From Psychrobacter sp. JCM 18903 (GTDB lineage Bacteria; Pseudomonadota; Gammaproteobacteria; Pseudomonadales; Moraxellaceae): a stretch of 64,000 bases of DNA. The notes under the pieces are model-generated. The model did not search any database. It had not been told where the DNA came from and saw nothing but the letters and a program-made list of their open reading frames with translations. The stretch spans positions 248,001-312,000 of the forward strand of contig NZ_BAWJ01000001.1 of assembly GCF_000586475.1 (NCBI RefSeq). Direction: 5' to 3'. Positions within the stretch are counted from its first letter, which is position 1. Every line of letters starts with the position of its first letter. Below, piece after piece: positions 38,845 through 48,445 of the stretch. The position numbers were made by a program, and so were the translations under genes.

Positions 38845-40011
38845 TTACAAACCAGCGTCTGCTTTTAAGATCTCAGCTTTGTCTGTTTTTTCCCACGTAA
38901 AAGCAGTTTCAGAGCCAGGACGACCAAAATGACCAAAAGTCGCCGTTTGCTGATACATTGGTTGTAATAAGTTTAGCATACGGGTAATGCCATAAGGGCG
39001 CAGATCAAAATGGGTGCGAATCAGACGGATGATTTCATCATTGCTGATTTTATTCGTGCCAAAAGTATTGACCGAGATAGAGGTTGGTTCAGCGACACCA
39101 ATGGCATAGCTGACCTGTATTTCACAGCGCTCAGCAAGTCCTGCCGCAACGATGTTCTTAGCCACATAACGCACGGCGTACGCAGCACTGCGATCGACTT
39201 TCGATGGATCTTTACCACTGAATGCACCGCCGCCATGACGCGCCATACCGCCATAAGTATCAACAATAATTTTACGACCTGTCAATCCAGCATCACCTAC
39301 AGGCCCGCCGATCACAAACTTACCCGTTGGGTTGATATGATAGCGTGTGCCAGCATGTAATAATTCAGCAGGCAATACTTGTTTGATGATAGATTCCATG
39401 ATCGCTTCTTGCAGGTCTTTTTGCGAGATACTTGGATCGTGTTGCGTTGATAGCACCACAGCATCAATGGCAACAGGCTTGCTACCATCATATCTTAAGG
39501 TCACTTGTGCTTTGGCATCTGGACGCAACCACGGCAACTCGCCTGCGCGGCGCAGCTCAGATTGGCGTTCCATCAAGCGATGAGCAAATTCTATAGGGGC
39601 TGGCATTAATACGTCAGTTTCATTGCTGGCATAGCCAAACATAAGACCTTGGTCACCTGCGCCTTGCTCTTCAGGATCGCTACGATCGACACCTTGAGCG
39701 ATTTCAGGAGATTGTTTGCCGAGCATATTGATGACCGCGCATGTTTCGCCATCAAAGCCTAAGTCAGAGTGGTGGTAACCAATACCGTTTACGGTATCAC
39801 GCACGATACGCTCAACGTCGATATTTGCCGTCGTGGTGACTTCACCTGCTAGTATCACAGCACCTGTTTTAACCAAGGTTTCGCATGCCACGCGTGCATG
39901 CAAATCTTCACGTAAGATGGCGTCAAGGATGGCATCTGATATTTGGTCAGCCATTTTATCAGGATGACCTTCGCTCACAGATTCTGAGGTAAATAAGTTG
40001 TATTCACGCAT
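38845..40011 (-). CDS. metK: S-adenosylmethionine synthetase
   Basis: Makes S-adenosylmethionine from methionine and ATP. Signature blocks are present in order: [20 protein letters not shown] (residues about 6-25, catalytic His), [16 protein letters not shown] (about 113), the flexible-loop region and [20 protein letters not shown] (about 233), then [20 protein letters not shown] (about 257, the P-loop-like phosphate site). 388 residues, the normal length. The Shine-Dalgarno site before the ATG at 40009-40011 is weak. No SAM riboswitch-like structure can be made out in the upstream 160 bp. Its product is the cofactor for the radical-SAM enzyme at 10578 but there is no genetic linkage. Frame intact. 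Confidence 0.97.
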   Translation of the reverse strand: MREYNLFTSESVSEGHPDKMADQISDAILDAILREDLHARVACETLVKTGAVILAGEVTTTANIDVERIVRDTVNGIGYHHSDLGFDGETCAVINMLGKQSPEIAQGVDRSDPEEQGAGDQGLMFGYASNETDVLMPAPIEFAHRLMERQSELRRAGELPWLRPDAKAQVTLRYDGSKPVAIDAVVLSTQHDPSISQKDLQEAIMESIIKQVLPAELLHAGTRYHINPTGKFVIGGPVGDAGLTGRKIIVDTYGGMARHGGGAFSGKDPSKVDRSAAYAVRYVAKNIVAAGLAERCEIQVSYAIGVAEPTSISVNTFGTNKISNDEIIRLIRTHFDLRPYGITRMLNLLQPMYQQTATFGHFGRPGSETAFTWEKTDKAEILKADAGL

Positions 40012-40173
40012 AATGGGATCGCTTAATTGCAGGGACTGTATTCTACGAACTCAGTCATTATTAAATGTATATAAAAATAAAAGGCGAAAACGAATAAAAA
40101 AATTAGCACATTTTACCGTGTATCGAGGTAAAACTCTAGCGATGGATAATACTAAGAAGTAACTAGGCATGGA

Positions 40174-40770
40174 TTAACCATGGTAAAAGTCATCAATCTT
40201 GCTATTTTCTTGCCAGCGATATTCAGTATAGTGAGCGATCTGGCGCGCCGTATCGATGTCATGTCTATCGGCGATAAAACCAAGCGCCATGTCCATACCT
40301 GCACTGACACCTGAGGACGTATAAAATTTGCCATCAACAACCCAGCGTGCTTGCTCGGCCCAATGGACTTTGTCAGATTGCGCTATCACCCATTGCCATG
40401 ACAGTTTATTAGACGTTGCGCGCTTGTCATCTAAGACGCCAGCCTTAGCCAACAATGCGCTACCCGTACAAACGCTAAGTACCCAATCGGCATGGTCAAC
40501 CAAGATTGTTAACGTCTGCAAAAATGATCTGTGATTGATTTGCTGGCGAGTACCCATGCCGCCAACCATCAATAAGATATCAGTCTGATGCGCTAACTCG
40601 CTAACAGTGACTGTCTGCATCGCAACGCCATGCTTACTATGGATAATGCCGCCGTTTAAGGAGGCAAATTGCAGACGATAATGCTCAGATAAGCAGCCAA
40701 ACATCTCGATAGGTCCAAATAGATCCAAAGTCTCAAAATCATCGAATAATAGCGCGGTCAGTGTCTGCAT
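40174..40770 (-). CDS. DJ-1/PfpI family protein
   Basis: A 198-residue class I amidotransferase-fold protein. The nucleophile Cys is in WVLSVCTGSALLAKAGVLDD (about residue 98), and a conserved acidic residue near the N terminus is in LLFDDFETLDLFGPIEMFG. Homologues are annotated as DJ-1, isonitrile hydratase-like or chaperone-like proteins. The C-terminal SSGVSAGMDMALGFIADRH carries the usual S-A-G-I-D motif seen in isonitrile hydratase relatives. AGGA lies six bases before the ATG. It is alone between metK and nth on the same strand. I do not assign a substrate. Confidence 0.83.
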   Translation of the reverse strand: MQTLTALLFDDFETLDLFGPIEMFGCLSEHYRLQFASLNGGIIHSKHGVAMQTVTVSELAHQTDILLMVGGMGTRQQINHRSFLQTLTILVDHADWVLSVCTGSALLAKAGVLDDKRATSNKLSWQWVIAQSDKVHWAEQARWVVDGKFYTSSGVSAGMDMALGFIADRHDIDTARQIAHYTEYRWQENSKIDDFYHG

Positions 40771-40897
40771 CTGGCTTCCTAGTTTTTAAATAATGTTTAC
40801 AAAAGTAAGTGGGCGTCTACTGCTTTTTTAACCACGCTATTCATATAAAGTAGATCAATTAAACCTTTTATAACTAGAGCCGTTATCGTTCTAAAAA

Positions 40898-41593
40898 TTA
40901 TAGCTCCAAAAACTTGGCTTTGTCTTTAAACATACATTCGTCATAAACAGGACACGCCCCGCATTTGGGTGTACGGGCTTGGCAGGTATAGCGCCCGTGC
41001 AAAATAAGATAATGATGCGCATCCACGATGAAGTCCTCTGGGATACGCTCGACCAGCTTATTTTCAACGATCAAGACGTTCTTGCCAGTAGCCAGCCCCG
41101 TACGATTACCTACCCGAAAGATATGAGTGTCGACCGCCATGGTTGGCTGACCAAAGGCAGTATTTAACACCACATTGGCGGTTTTGCGCCCGACGCCAGC
41201 GAGAGACTCTAAATCTTTACGGTTATCAGGGACGGTGCTATTAAATTTCTCAATTAAATCATGGCAAGTTTTGATGACATTTTTGGCTTTGGCATTATAT
41301 AAGCCAATATTTTTGATATAAGATTTTAGACCGTCTTCACCCAATGCCAAGATTGCTTCAGGTGTATTGGCAACGGGATATAACTGCTGGGTGGCAATAT
41401 TGACGCTCACATCCGTCGCCTGCGCAGACAAGATGACCGCGATCAGCAGCTCAAAATTACTCTTATAATTCAATTCCGTAACTGGCTCATCAATCGTCGC
41501 TGCCAGCTTTTCAAAAAATGGACGCACGTCACGATTGGGCATTCGTCTCGATGGCGGGGTATCGGCAGTTTTATGTTTGACGGTTTTACTCAT
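40898..41593 (-). CDS. nth: Endonuclease III
   Basis: DNA glycosylase/AP lyase that removes oxidised pyrimidines. The helix-hairpin-helix LESLAGVGRKTANVVLNTAF (about residues 125-145, catalytic Lys) is followed by the catalytic Asp in VDTHIFRVGNRTGLA (about 158). Four Cys of the 4Fe-4S cluster lie in CQARTPKCGACPVYDEC (about 207-223). 231 residues, with a short extra basic N terminus before PFFEKL. The Shine-Dalgarno is weak. It is downstream of rsxB, 111 bp apart, an arrangement also seen in other gammaproteobacteria where nth follows the rsx genes. Frame intact. Confidence 0.95.
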   Translation of the reverse strand: MSKTVKHKTADTPPSRRMPNRDVRPFFEKLAATIDEPVTELNYKSNFELLIAVILSAQATDVSVNIATQQLYPVANTPEAILALGEDGLKSYIKNIGLYNAKAKNVIKTCHDLIEKFNSTVPDNRKDLESLAGVGRKTANVVLNTAFGQPTMAVDTHIFRVGNRTGLATGKNVLIVENKLVERIPEDFIVDAHHYLILHGRYTCQARTPKCGACPVYDECMFKDKAKFLEL

Positions 41594-41704
41594 AGTATTC
41601 TTACTATTTTTTGGCTATTGATAGTTAATAACTGATACAAGATATCGGGATAAATGCATTTTAGCGATGTTGGGTAGACTGTCTAACAAATGATAATTAC
41701 GCTA

Positions 41705-42553
41705 TTAAAGCTGACTTAACTCTACTTGCAACGCGTCAAGCTCTACTTGTTTGCTCTCATTTGGACGGACACTTAGCTGCTTTTCTAGCTTTTTAATTTT
41801 ACTACGAAGCTTCGCTGCGGCAATAGTATTTTTGGCCTGCGCTTCGCTGATATTCAACGATTGACTAGCGGCATTGTTCAGTTTTGCTTCAACCATGCTG
41901 ACCACAGGTCTACTATTGCTACTATCAGCCAGCTGCTCGGTGACGCGTCTTAAATGAGTATGATAGCGCTGTCTTAAATCTTCTTGCTCTGTGGTACGTT
42001 CAGAGCTAGACAGCTCCCTTTCAACAGTGACCAAATCGATGCAGTCAACTGGACAAGGAGCGATGCAAAGCTCGCAGCCGGTGCATAAATCCGTAAAGAT
42101 AGTATGCATGTGCTTACCAGTACCGACAATAGCATCGACTGGGCAGGCAGGTATACATTTGGTGCAGCCGATACAGTCATCTTCACGGATCACCGCACGT
42201 ACCTCAGTCGGACGTTCAGAGGTCGCATCTATTGGCCACTGAGAAGGCGCAGCGCTAAGTATCGCTTCATGACTATCTATATGAATAATTTGAGCAATGG
42301 CCTTGGTAACGGGTTGACCACCGGGTACACATTTATTGTATGGCTCATTGTCTAACACGATAGCGGCGGCATAAGGTAAGCAGCCGTCTGGGTGCTCGCA
42401 AAGCCCACATTGTGTTTGCGGTAGACAAGCATCAATATATGAGATTTTCGCTTGTATGTCCGCAGGTAAGCGCTCTATATCCAAAGTGTCGAACAAGATT
42501 GGCAAATTGGTGAGACGGATGTGGGTGCTATTTTTACTAGTGGTGCTTTGCAT
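41705..42553 (-). CDS. rsxB: RsxB/RnfB-like iron-sulfur electron transfer protein
   Basis: Ferredoxin-like component of the Rnf/Rsx electron transport family. An N-terminal 4Fe-4S site is seen as CLPQTQCGLCEHPDGCLPYA (about residues 44-63). Two further 4Fe-4S sites follow in CIGCTKCIPACPVDAIVG and CTGCELCIAPCPVDCIDL (about 133-175). The usual N-terminal membrane anchor of RnfB is missing, and the C-terminal 90 residues form a charged coiled-coil-like part (KLRSKIKKLEKQLSVRPNES). None of the other rsx/rnf genes is nearby, so it seems a stand-alone form. It may pass electrons to iron-sulfur enzymes such as Nth next door; that is inference. AAGG lies before the ATG, directly behind a 7-bp tandem repeat. 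Confidence 0.85.
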   Translation of the reverse strand: MQSTTSKNSTHIRLTNLPILFDTLDIERLPADIQAKISYIDACLPQTQCGLCEHPDGCLPYAAAIVLDNEPYNKCVPGGQPVTKAIAQIIHIDSHEAILSAAPSQWPIDATSERPTEVRAVIREDDCIGCTKCIPACPVDAIVGTGKHMHTIFTDLCTGCELCIAPCPVDCIDLVTVERELSSSERTTEQEDLRQRYHTHLRRVTEQLADSSNSRPVVSMVEAKLNNAASQSLNISEAQAKNTIAAAKLRSKIKKLEKQLSVRPNESKQVELDALQVELSQL

Positions 42554-42574
42554 ATGCTTTAAAACCTTAATATC

Positions 42575-42606
42575 AGTGCTAAGTGCTAAGTGCTAAGTGC
42601 TAAGTG
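42575..42606. repeat. 7-bp tandem repeat in rsxB leader
   Basis: AGTGCTA repeated four times and a half. In minus-strand reading it lies immediately upstream of the rsxB ribosome-binding site, about 20 bp from the start codon. Copy-number change by slippage could alter the promoter-to-start distance. Confidence 0.9.
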
Positions 42607-42676
42607 TGCTCTGAGCGCTGACATTAGAATAATAGGATAATAACGATATTGATAAATGCTGCATTGATATTATAGA

Positions 42677-43702
42677 TTAAAGCAAAATACCTTGCTCATT
42701 GGCAATTTGTGCAATCAGCTCGTAAGCAATGCTACCTTTTGAGGGTATTTTTGGCAAATTTGACAGATCAAAAAAATCGGCGTGCGACAGCTCATCTTCT
42801 TGGATAACAATTTCGCCAGCTGCGTAAGAAGCACGAAAGCCTAGCATTAAATTAGACGGAAATGGCCATGGCTGACTGCTGACGTAACGAATATCTGATA
42901 GGCTGATATTTACCTCTTCTGCCACTTCACGCACCACCGCGTGTTCTAGGCTTTCACCCACTTCTACAAAGCCTGCAATCAAACCGTATAGTAACGGTTG
43001 TGGCGACTGTAATAAATGAGGCGCTGTTTTTTGCTGTCCATAACGATGATGATGGGCTAGCAAAATCTGCATTTCACCGGTTTGCGGATTCGGGCGAGTA
43101 ATAGCTGTGATGACACAGGGTTGTACACGTGGGTATTGGCGCAATCGGCATACTGGACAGACCATCGCACGCTCATCTCGTTTGGCATGAATGGTTGGGG
43201 CAGCGCAGCGACTACAAAACTGCGTATCTGTTTGCCAGCGCAATAACTGTATCGCTTGGCTAAGCTGATCGGACAAAGCCACTGGCAACTGAGTAATCAG
43301 CTGGCGATAAGGAACAAACGCATTGCCGCTGCCCTCAGCGATGATAGGCAATACCATGTGATGTGCAATTGCATAGTCATAAGTAATGGCGCTAGCCGCT
43401 TGCGCAGTAAAAGTGTGGAGAGTATTAATCGAACTGTCGGTACTTTCTAGAATATCTACACTCGCGCTAGTAGGATTGACATCAGGCGACCAGTGACGCG
43501 GTGCTAGGCTTTCGAGTAGCGTGACATGACCAACTTGATAAGCAAGCTGGGTCTCCTCGTCTGAATGTGTAGCGGATGGGGGTAATTCAAGCTGCACCGG
43601 CCACCATCCATTAGGTCGCTGGCGGCATAAAATGGTGTCATCACTAAATACAAAAGCGCTGGTCATAGGTAAAATTCCAAACCGGTTAAGGTCAGTACGC
43701 AT
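42677..43702 (-). CDS. nudC: NAD(+)/NADH diphosphatase NudC
   Basis: Nudix hydrolase that splits NADH to NMNH and AMP and can remove NAD caps from RNA. The zinc ribbon is CSRCAAPT and CPVCRLRQYPRVQP (about residues 165-190). The Nudix box is GFVEVGESLEHAVVREVAEE (about 242-261), followed by SSQPWPFPSNLMLGF, the SQPWPFPxS motif that marks NudC. The N-terminal 130 residues are variable, as usual. 341 residues from the first ATG; an internal ATG at 43664-43666 (MTSAFVFSDD) with GGAA upstream may be the true start. It lies 123 bp upstream of rsxB on the same strand. Frame intact. Confidence 0.92.
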   Translation of the reverse strand: MRTDLNRFGILPMTSAFVFSDDTILCRQRPNGWWPVQLELPPSATHSDEETQLAYQVGHVTLLESLAPRHWSPDVNPTSASVDILESTDSSINTLHTFTAQAASAITYDYAIAHHMVLPIIAEGSGNAFVPYRQLITQLPVALSDQLSQAIQLLRWQTDTQFCSRCAAPTIHAKRDERAMVCPVCRLRQYPRVQPCVITAITRPNPQTGEMQILLAHHHRYGQQKTAPHLLQSPQPLLYGLIAGFVEVGESLEHAVVREVAEEVNISLSDIRYVSSQPWPFPSNLMLGFRASYAAGEIVIQEDELSHADFFDLSNLPKIPSKGSIAYELIAQIANEQGILL

Positions 43703-43737
43703 CAGTGTTGATACAGACTTTTTTTTAATTGAAGTAA

Positions 43738-43844
43738 AGTCAATCCTATATCATTCGGATACGGTGTCAGTCAGGCTCGCTTAGCACTACTATTCGTAGT
43801 GCTTTCAATCACCTTGCTTGTATCTAGCTTATATGGGATCGACT
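43738..43844. repeat. 107-bp inverted-repeat element (MITE- or REP-like)
   Basis: Terminal arms AGTCAATCCTATATCA and TTATATGGGATCGACT pair with 13 of 16 positions matched. Inside is a perfect 8-bp hairpin, AGCACTAC/GTAGTGCT. It has no open frame and fills half of the gap between nudC and the FimL-like gene. A single copy in this window; its ends differ from the GGGCGTGTC family. Confidence 0.6.
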
Positions 43845-43916
43845 ATATATAAATGAAGGGCTATGGCAGAAAAGCCGCCATTAAAATATCATTTTAGTGC
43901 TTAAGTATGATAAAAA

Positions 43917-45599
43917 TTAGGCTGCGAGTAGATGACTCAAGCTCTGCTGTCCCACATCTAATGCTTGTTTGCTGACTGGGCGATTGTGCTCAAAACCATC
44001 TAGATGATGATCGACGGCCATAATAACATCAGCGATACAGGCAAGCGTATTGTCTTCAATACGTTGTCCACCTTCGATGCGTTGCTGAAGATAATTGGCC
44101 AATTGACTGAGCATGCTGGCAGGTGTTGGCAGCTGTAAGAAGCGCACAGCCCCTGCCACTTGGCGCATCATCTCAGGTATGTTCTGGATATTGAGCATAT
44201 CGCGCTCTGGCTCAGCCAGATAATCGTTAATGGCTTGTTCTGCACTGGCAATAGCGGAACGACTTTCTTGTATCAAAGTATCATTAGCCGTATTGAGCTG
44301 ATGTAAAGAGATATGCGGGTTATTCAGTGGCAAATAGATGGCCCCTGGTGTGTGCATTTCTGCCATTGCAATGGTGGCGTTTTCCGCATGCATTAATGCC
44401 AACAGCAAGTGATCGAAATCATCAGGCGAGGGCGTTTGCCAATGACTAACAGCTTCTGCTGCTACGCTGAGACTATTGGCTGCATTTGATAAACCAAGCA
44501 AGCGTAACGCTGAGCTCAATTCTGTTAGCTCTTCGATAATCTGTGCGGTTTGCATATCGACAGGGTTCAATGAATCACCGCGTGCGTAACTATCCACATT
44601 TTCTTTGATGGTATTAATTTGGGTCTGAATGATGGTGTTCAGCGTATCGGTCAGGGCGCGATTAGGACCGAATAAGAAACGTTTCATTTGCTCAAGTTGC
44701 GCGCTTTCCAAGTGGTTGCTGGCATATTGCTCACGCAGTCGTTGGGCTGCATCACTGTCACGCTGGCAAGCAAAACTGACCAAATCAGCAAAACGTTTGT
44801 CCATCACAGGCAAGTAGCTTTGGAATTGCTGTTCTAAGTAAATCAGTGTATGTTTTTGACTCAGGTTTAACGGTAATATCGTGGCAATGTCCGTGACAGC
44901 TGCGGTGGCCGCTTGCCAAAATAGACTGCTGGTGTTCGATGCTATCAAAGCACACGCTGCACTCATGGCGTCAAGCTTCTGCTGATCGTCTGGGCTAACG
45001 TTGCCATCTTGATTGAGCAGAGCGACTCCAAGACCACTACGATAAGCATAAGTTAGTAGTTCAGTGTCTAGGTTAAGCTCGTCAAGTGGTTGGAAGTTTT
45101 GTTCAGGGTTGGCAATGATGACACTACTGCTACCAAAAGCTGCAAAATAGTCTGCTGTGATAGGGGTTTCTTGCCCGTGAGCATTGAGTTTATTGATAAC
45201 AGGCAGCAACAATGTTGGCTCTACTGACTCTGTCAAAAGTACAAACTCGATATAGCGATCCAGTGTCATAATGGCTTCTGATAAGTCCATAATCAAGCTG
45301 GTATCGTTATTATCACCATTATCATAGAGGCGCTGTAAACCATTGACAATAGCGGTGTTCAAAGCCTCTGCACCAACCAAAGATATCAGCTCAAAGATGC
45401 AAGACAGCTGCTTTAGCACAGTGATAGAATCTAATAATAAAGGGGCTTGACTATTATCATCATTAAATTCACTCAGATGAATCTCAGTATCTTTTAAGGT
45501 TACGATGATCTCATCATGCAACAAATGTAGCGATGGTAGATTGAAATCAGTAACACTAAGCGTTGGGGCCGTTAACTTCATTTGTGCAGACTGGTTCAT
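43917..45599 (-). CDS. FimL-like / ChpA N-terminal-like scaffold protein
   Basis: A 560-residue, all-helical, soluble protein. Its layout, a first part LHLLHDEIIVTLKDTEIHLS followed by LLDSITVLKQLSCIFELISL and GAEALNTAIVNGL, resembles FimL and the N-terminal part of ChpA/PilL of pseudomonads, which are degenerate histidine-phosphotransfer-type domains. I see no kinase or CheW domain and no clear phospho-His motif (H-x-x-K-G), so it is more like FimL than ChpA. FimL links the Chp system to twitching motility and cAMP in Pseudomonas; transfer of that role here is inference. The ATG at 45597-45599 is chosen because of GGAA upstream; the frame runs 21 codons further. Frame intact. Confidence 0.65.
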   Translation of the reverse strand: MNQSAQMKLTAPTLSVTDFNLPSLHLLHDEIIVTLKDTEIHLSEFNDDNSQAPLLLDSITVLKQLSCIFELISLVGAEALNTAIVNGLQRLYDNGDNNDTSLIMDLSEAIMTLDRYIEFVLLTESVEPTLLLPVINKLNAHGQETPITADYFAAFGSSSVIIANPEQNFQPLDELNLDTELLTYAYRSGLGVALLNQDGNVSPDDQQKLDAMSAACALIASNTSSLFWQAATAAVTDIATILPLNLSQKHTLIYLEQQFQSYLPVMDKRFADLVSFACQRDSDAAQRLREQYASNHLESAQLEQMKRFLFGPNRALTDTLNTIIQTQINTIKENVDSYARGDSLNPVDMQTAQIIEELTELSSALRLLGLSNAANSLSVAAEAVSHWQTPSPDDFDHLLLALMHAENATIAMAEMHTPGAIYLPLNNPHISLHQLNTANDTLIQESRSAIASAEQAINDYLAEPERDMLNIQNIPEMMRQVAGAVRFLQLPTPASMLSQLANYLQQRIEGGQRIEDNTLACIADVIMAVDHHLDGFEHNRPVSKQALDVGQQSLSHLLAA

Positions 45600-45759
45600 A
45601 GGTGTTTTTCCATAATGTACTGATGAGAATGGCGATGGTTTAAATGATGATCGAAAAAGCACTTGCTGGTGATGTTTTAACGCTTAATATAACAATAATC
45701 AAGCCTATATTATACAAATGTTATTGCTTAAAGATTGATATCATCAGCTTATACGGCGA

Positions 45760-47375
45760 CTACATATTGGCTTTTAGCTCAGGATACGCTTCTGCGAGCG
45801 CGGCATACCACTCTTGATTGGTATTTTCATCCATAGAGGACTCTAGCAATAAAGACGCTAAATTGGCAAAACTGGCGTGTGCTGTCTGCCCACCATCTGT
45901 TTGCGTGTTTTCTTCGATGGCGAGTGTAACCTGTCCACCTGTCATCGCCAGATAAACTTCTGCTAAAATCTCTGAATCAAGTAAGGCGCCGTGAAAAGTA
46001 CGATCTTGCTTCCCCACATTTAGGCGACGCACTAAAGCATCTAGGGTGTTTTTTTGCCCAGGATATTGCTGCTTTGCCATGACCAGCGAGTCAGTCACTT
46101 GTACGCGCTCGGCAAAGTCGTTCATACCAACTTTGGCAAACTCCATGTTTAAGAAGTTCATATCAAAGGTGGCGTTATGAGCGATGATTTCTGCGCCGTC
46201 CATAAAATCATAGAGCGACTGAGCAACTTGATCGAAGGTAGGCTTGTCGGTCAAAAATGCCTCAGAAATACCATGGATACGAATGACTTCATCATCCATG
46301 CCGCGCTGTGGATTGATATAAACGTGGAGCTTTTCACCCGTAAATTTACGCCCGATCATCTCCACGATACCGACTTCGATAATACGGTCGCCTTTTAACG
46401 GATCAAGACCTGTGGTTTCAGTATCCATAATGAGCTGGCGATCAGACTCATGACGATGGATAGGTTTGGGTAGCAGCGGTATGAAATACGGATTGGCACG
46501 GCTGGTGTCGCCGTCAAATTTTGGTGTATTAGCTTCTTCTATGCCAGTAACGGTAGCGGGCACATGATCATTTATCGTCGCATCAGTCATAGACGTTTGG
46601 GTTTCCGGCATCTCTATTTTACTCATTGGTTTGCTAGCATTATGCTGATAGCGATCGGCTTCTGTTACAGCATCTTTACTCATCATATCATCGGCAGGGT
46701 TTGTATCGTTATCAGTGTCTATGACATCTTCGTCAAGCTCATCATCTGTCATATCCAGACCCAGTGGATCGAAACTTAGCCAGTCATCGTGAGCAGCATT
46801 TTGCGCTGTATTAGGCATTATTTGCCCTTTTTTTTTAGCTGTGTCTTGCGGCTCTATGCTCGATAATTCTTCACTGCTGGACGTCACGCCCAAGTTTGCC
46901 AGCTCGTCCGCTTTTTCATTGCCTGCATGTCCTGCGTGACCTTTTACCCAATGCCAGTCAACATCGCGCTGCTGGCATAGCTTGTCTAATTGCTGCCAAA
47001 GGTCTTGATTGGCAACGGGTTTTTTACTTGCCGTTTTCCAGCCTCTTTTTTTCCAACCCTCTATCCATTCGGTGATGCCTTTTTTGACATAGCTTGAGTC
47101 TGTCCAAATCTCGAGGTTGTGCTCATGCGGGCTATGGGTCAATGCTTGTATCGCGCCCATCAACTCCATGCGATTATTGGTCGTCTCTTTATCACCGCCG
47201 TACAAATCTTGTGTACGTCCATCACTAAAAATGAGGTGTGCGCCCCAGCCACCAGCGCCTGGATTGCCTTTACAGGCACCATCGTATAGGCCACGGTGGT
47301 GTTTGACTTGGCGGCCAACGGATTCATCGCGTTACTGGTGTTGAATGGCTGCGCTGAGGTGCGATTGTCTGACAT
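45760..47375 (-). CDS. rnhA-dnaQ: Fused RNase HI and DNA polymerase III epsilon subunit, frameshifted
   Basis: One protein of about 538 residues joining RNase HI (RNA of RNA-DNA hybrids) to the proofreading exonuclease of the replicase. RNase [22 protein letters not shown] (first Asp, about residue 30, after repair of one missing base near 47290), [41 protein letters not shown]. An acidic linker of about 120 residues follows ([18 protein letters not shown]). Epsilon: [20 protein letters not shown], then [14 protein letters not shown] and [15 protein letters not shown] (ExoI-III), and a sliding-clamp-like GQVTLAIEE. In E. coli rnhA and dnaQ are separate and divergent. Only the indel needs repair; the join itself lies in one clean frame. 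Confidence 0.9.
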
Positions 47376-47799
47376 AAAAAATTATTGACCTAAAAATTGA
47401 TAAACATAGGGAGGGTTGGAGGGATTTTGCTAGCGTTGTTTTTACACCAGCGCTTCCATTATATTTTGGGAATGAGTATAACAAATCTATCGTTGATGTG
47501 GGCAATCGTAATGCACAAAGTCGCTAAAAGCACAGATCATAATAGTAACCTTGCTATTTTCTGTTAAAATGAGCTGTGTTGCGACACAGTATCAAACGGT
47601 ATTGACTACGCAGCAGAAAAAACAGCAGTTTGCTGGCGTCAATGAGTAGCGCAAATCATTCGACAGTGCCAATAGTTGATGAAAACACGCCCTAAAAAAT
47701 CACGTTAATAGCAACATTGTCGTCATCACTGTTTAAAGATAGTTTTTTTAAAGACAATTTTCATAAAAGTTTAATGCATGAATGCAGGATAACCCTATT
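47376..47799. other. Intergenic region with a possible solo MITE end
   Basis: Gap of about 420 bp without a gene between the divergent rnhA-dnaQ and lipoprotein genes. It contains CTGTGTTGCGACACAG (a 6-bp hairpin) near 47573 and, at 47683-47694, AAAACACGCCCTA, similar to the ends of the GGGCGTGTC elements. The second end of an element could not be located, so this may be a decayed or single-ended copy. Confidence 0.35.
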
Positions 47800-48354
47800 A
47801 TGTCCTTACGCTCAAACATTTTTTATAAAAGGCTGATGTGCTTGCCAGTCGGCATAGCGGTGAGCAGCGCACTATTTTTAAGTGCTTGCAACGATAGCAA
47901 CATTCAAGCTGATACTGGAATGGTCGAAGCGGCGACAGACTTATCGGTTTTTGAAGGTTGTTACACGGTTAGTCATGACGAGCCTGCCCAAATAAAAATC
48001 AGTCAACAGGATGGCTCTTGGGTGATGCAGATGAAAGAGCCGGCAAGTGCGAAGCGCGTTTGGGATGACGCTGAGCCGCTAGAAGTGATTGAAAATAGCG
48101 AAATCCCGCAGTTTTTCTCTATTGACCCTGACAATGTCGATGCGGTCATTGGGCGTCCTGATCGAGTGCTAGTACTGGCTCATGTTAAGCCTGCCTATGC
48201 CAATATCGATCCACTCTTAGATAGTGAATACTTATCCTATATTTATCGCGGTGCCAATACCATCTATCGTGTCGAGTGTGATGATGTTAATACCGATATT
48301 TTAGCCAATCCACATGCCAATATTGTGATTGATAATGTTAATGAGAGCCTCTAA
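47800..48354 (+). CDS. Predicted lipoprotein of unknown function
   Basis: 184 residues from the ATG at 47800 (MSLRSN), which follows AGGAT at a proper distance. A signal peptide with lipobox LSAC (SSALFLSACNDSN, Cys about 31) marks it as a lipoprotein; Asn at +2 allows outer-membrane sorting. The mature part (FEGCYTVSHDEPAQIKISQQ, then a VWDDAEPLEVIENSEIPQFF part) looks like a small beta-rich domain with two Cys that may pair (EGCYT and RVECDD). I recognise no family. The gene faces the rnhA-dnaQ fusion across a 424-bp gap and is followed by another small envelope gene. Frame intact. Confidence 0.65.
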   Translation: MSLRSNIFYKRLMCLPVGIAVSSALFLSACNDSNIQADTGMVEAATDLSVFEGCYTVSHDEPAQIKISQQDGSWVMQMKEPASAKRVWDDAEPLEVIENSEIPQFFSIDPDNVDAVIGRPDRVLVLAHVKPAYANIDPLLDSEYLSYIYRGANTIYRVECDDVNTDILANPHANIVIDNVNESL

Positions 48355-48445
48355 ACAAGCACGGCTCATAAACAGAATTTATGATCAATAAAGTTGTTTT
48401 AAACAGTATTTTGCTATAAACCGTACGTCATTAGAGTTAAGCAAT

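Noticed and set aside
47560..47700. Full-length copy of the GGGCGTGTC element
   Set aside because: Only one end-like sequence is found and the interior does not match the other copies.
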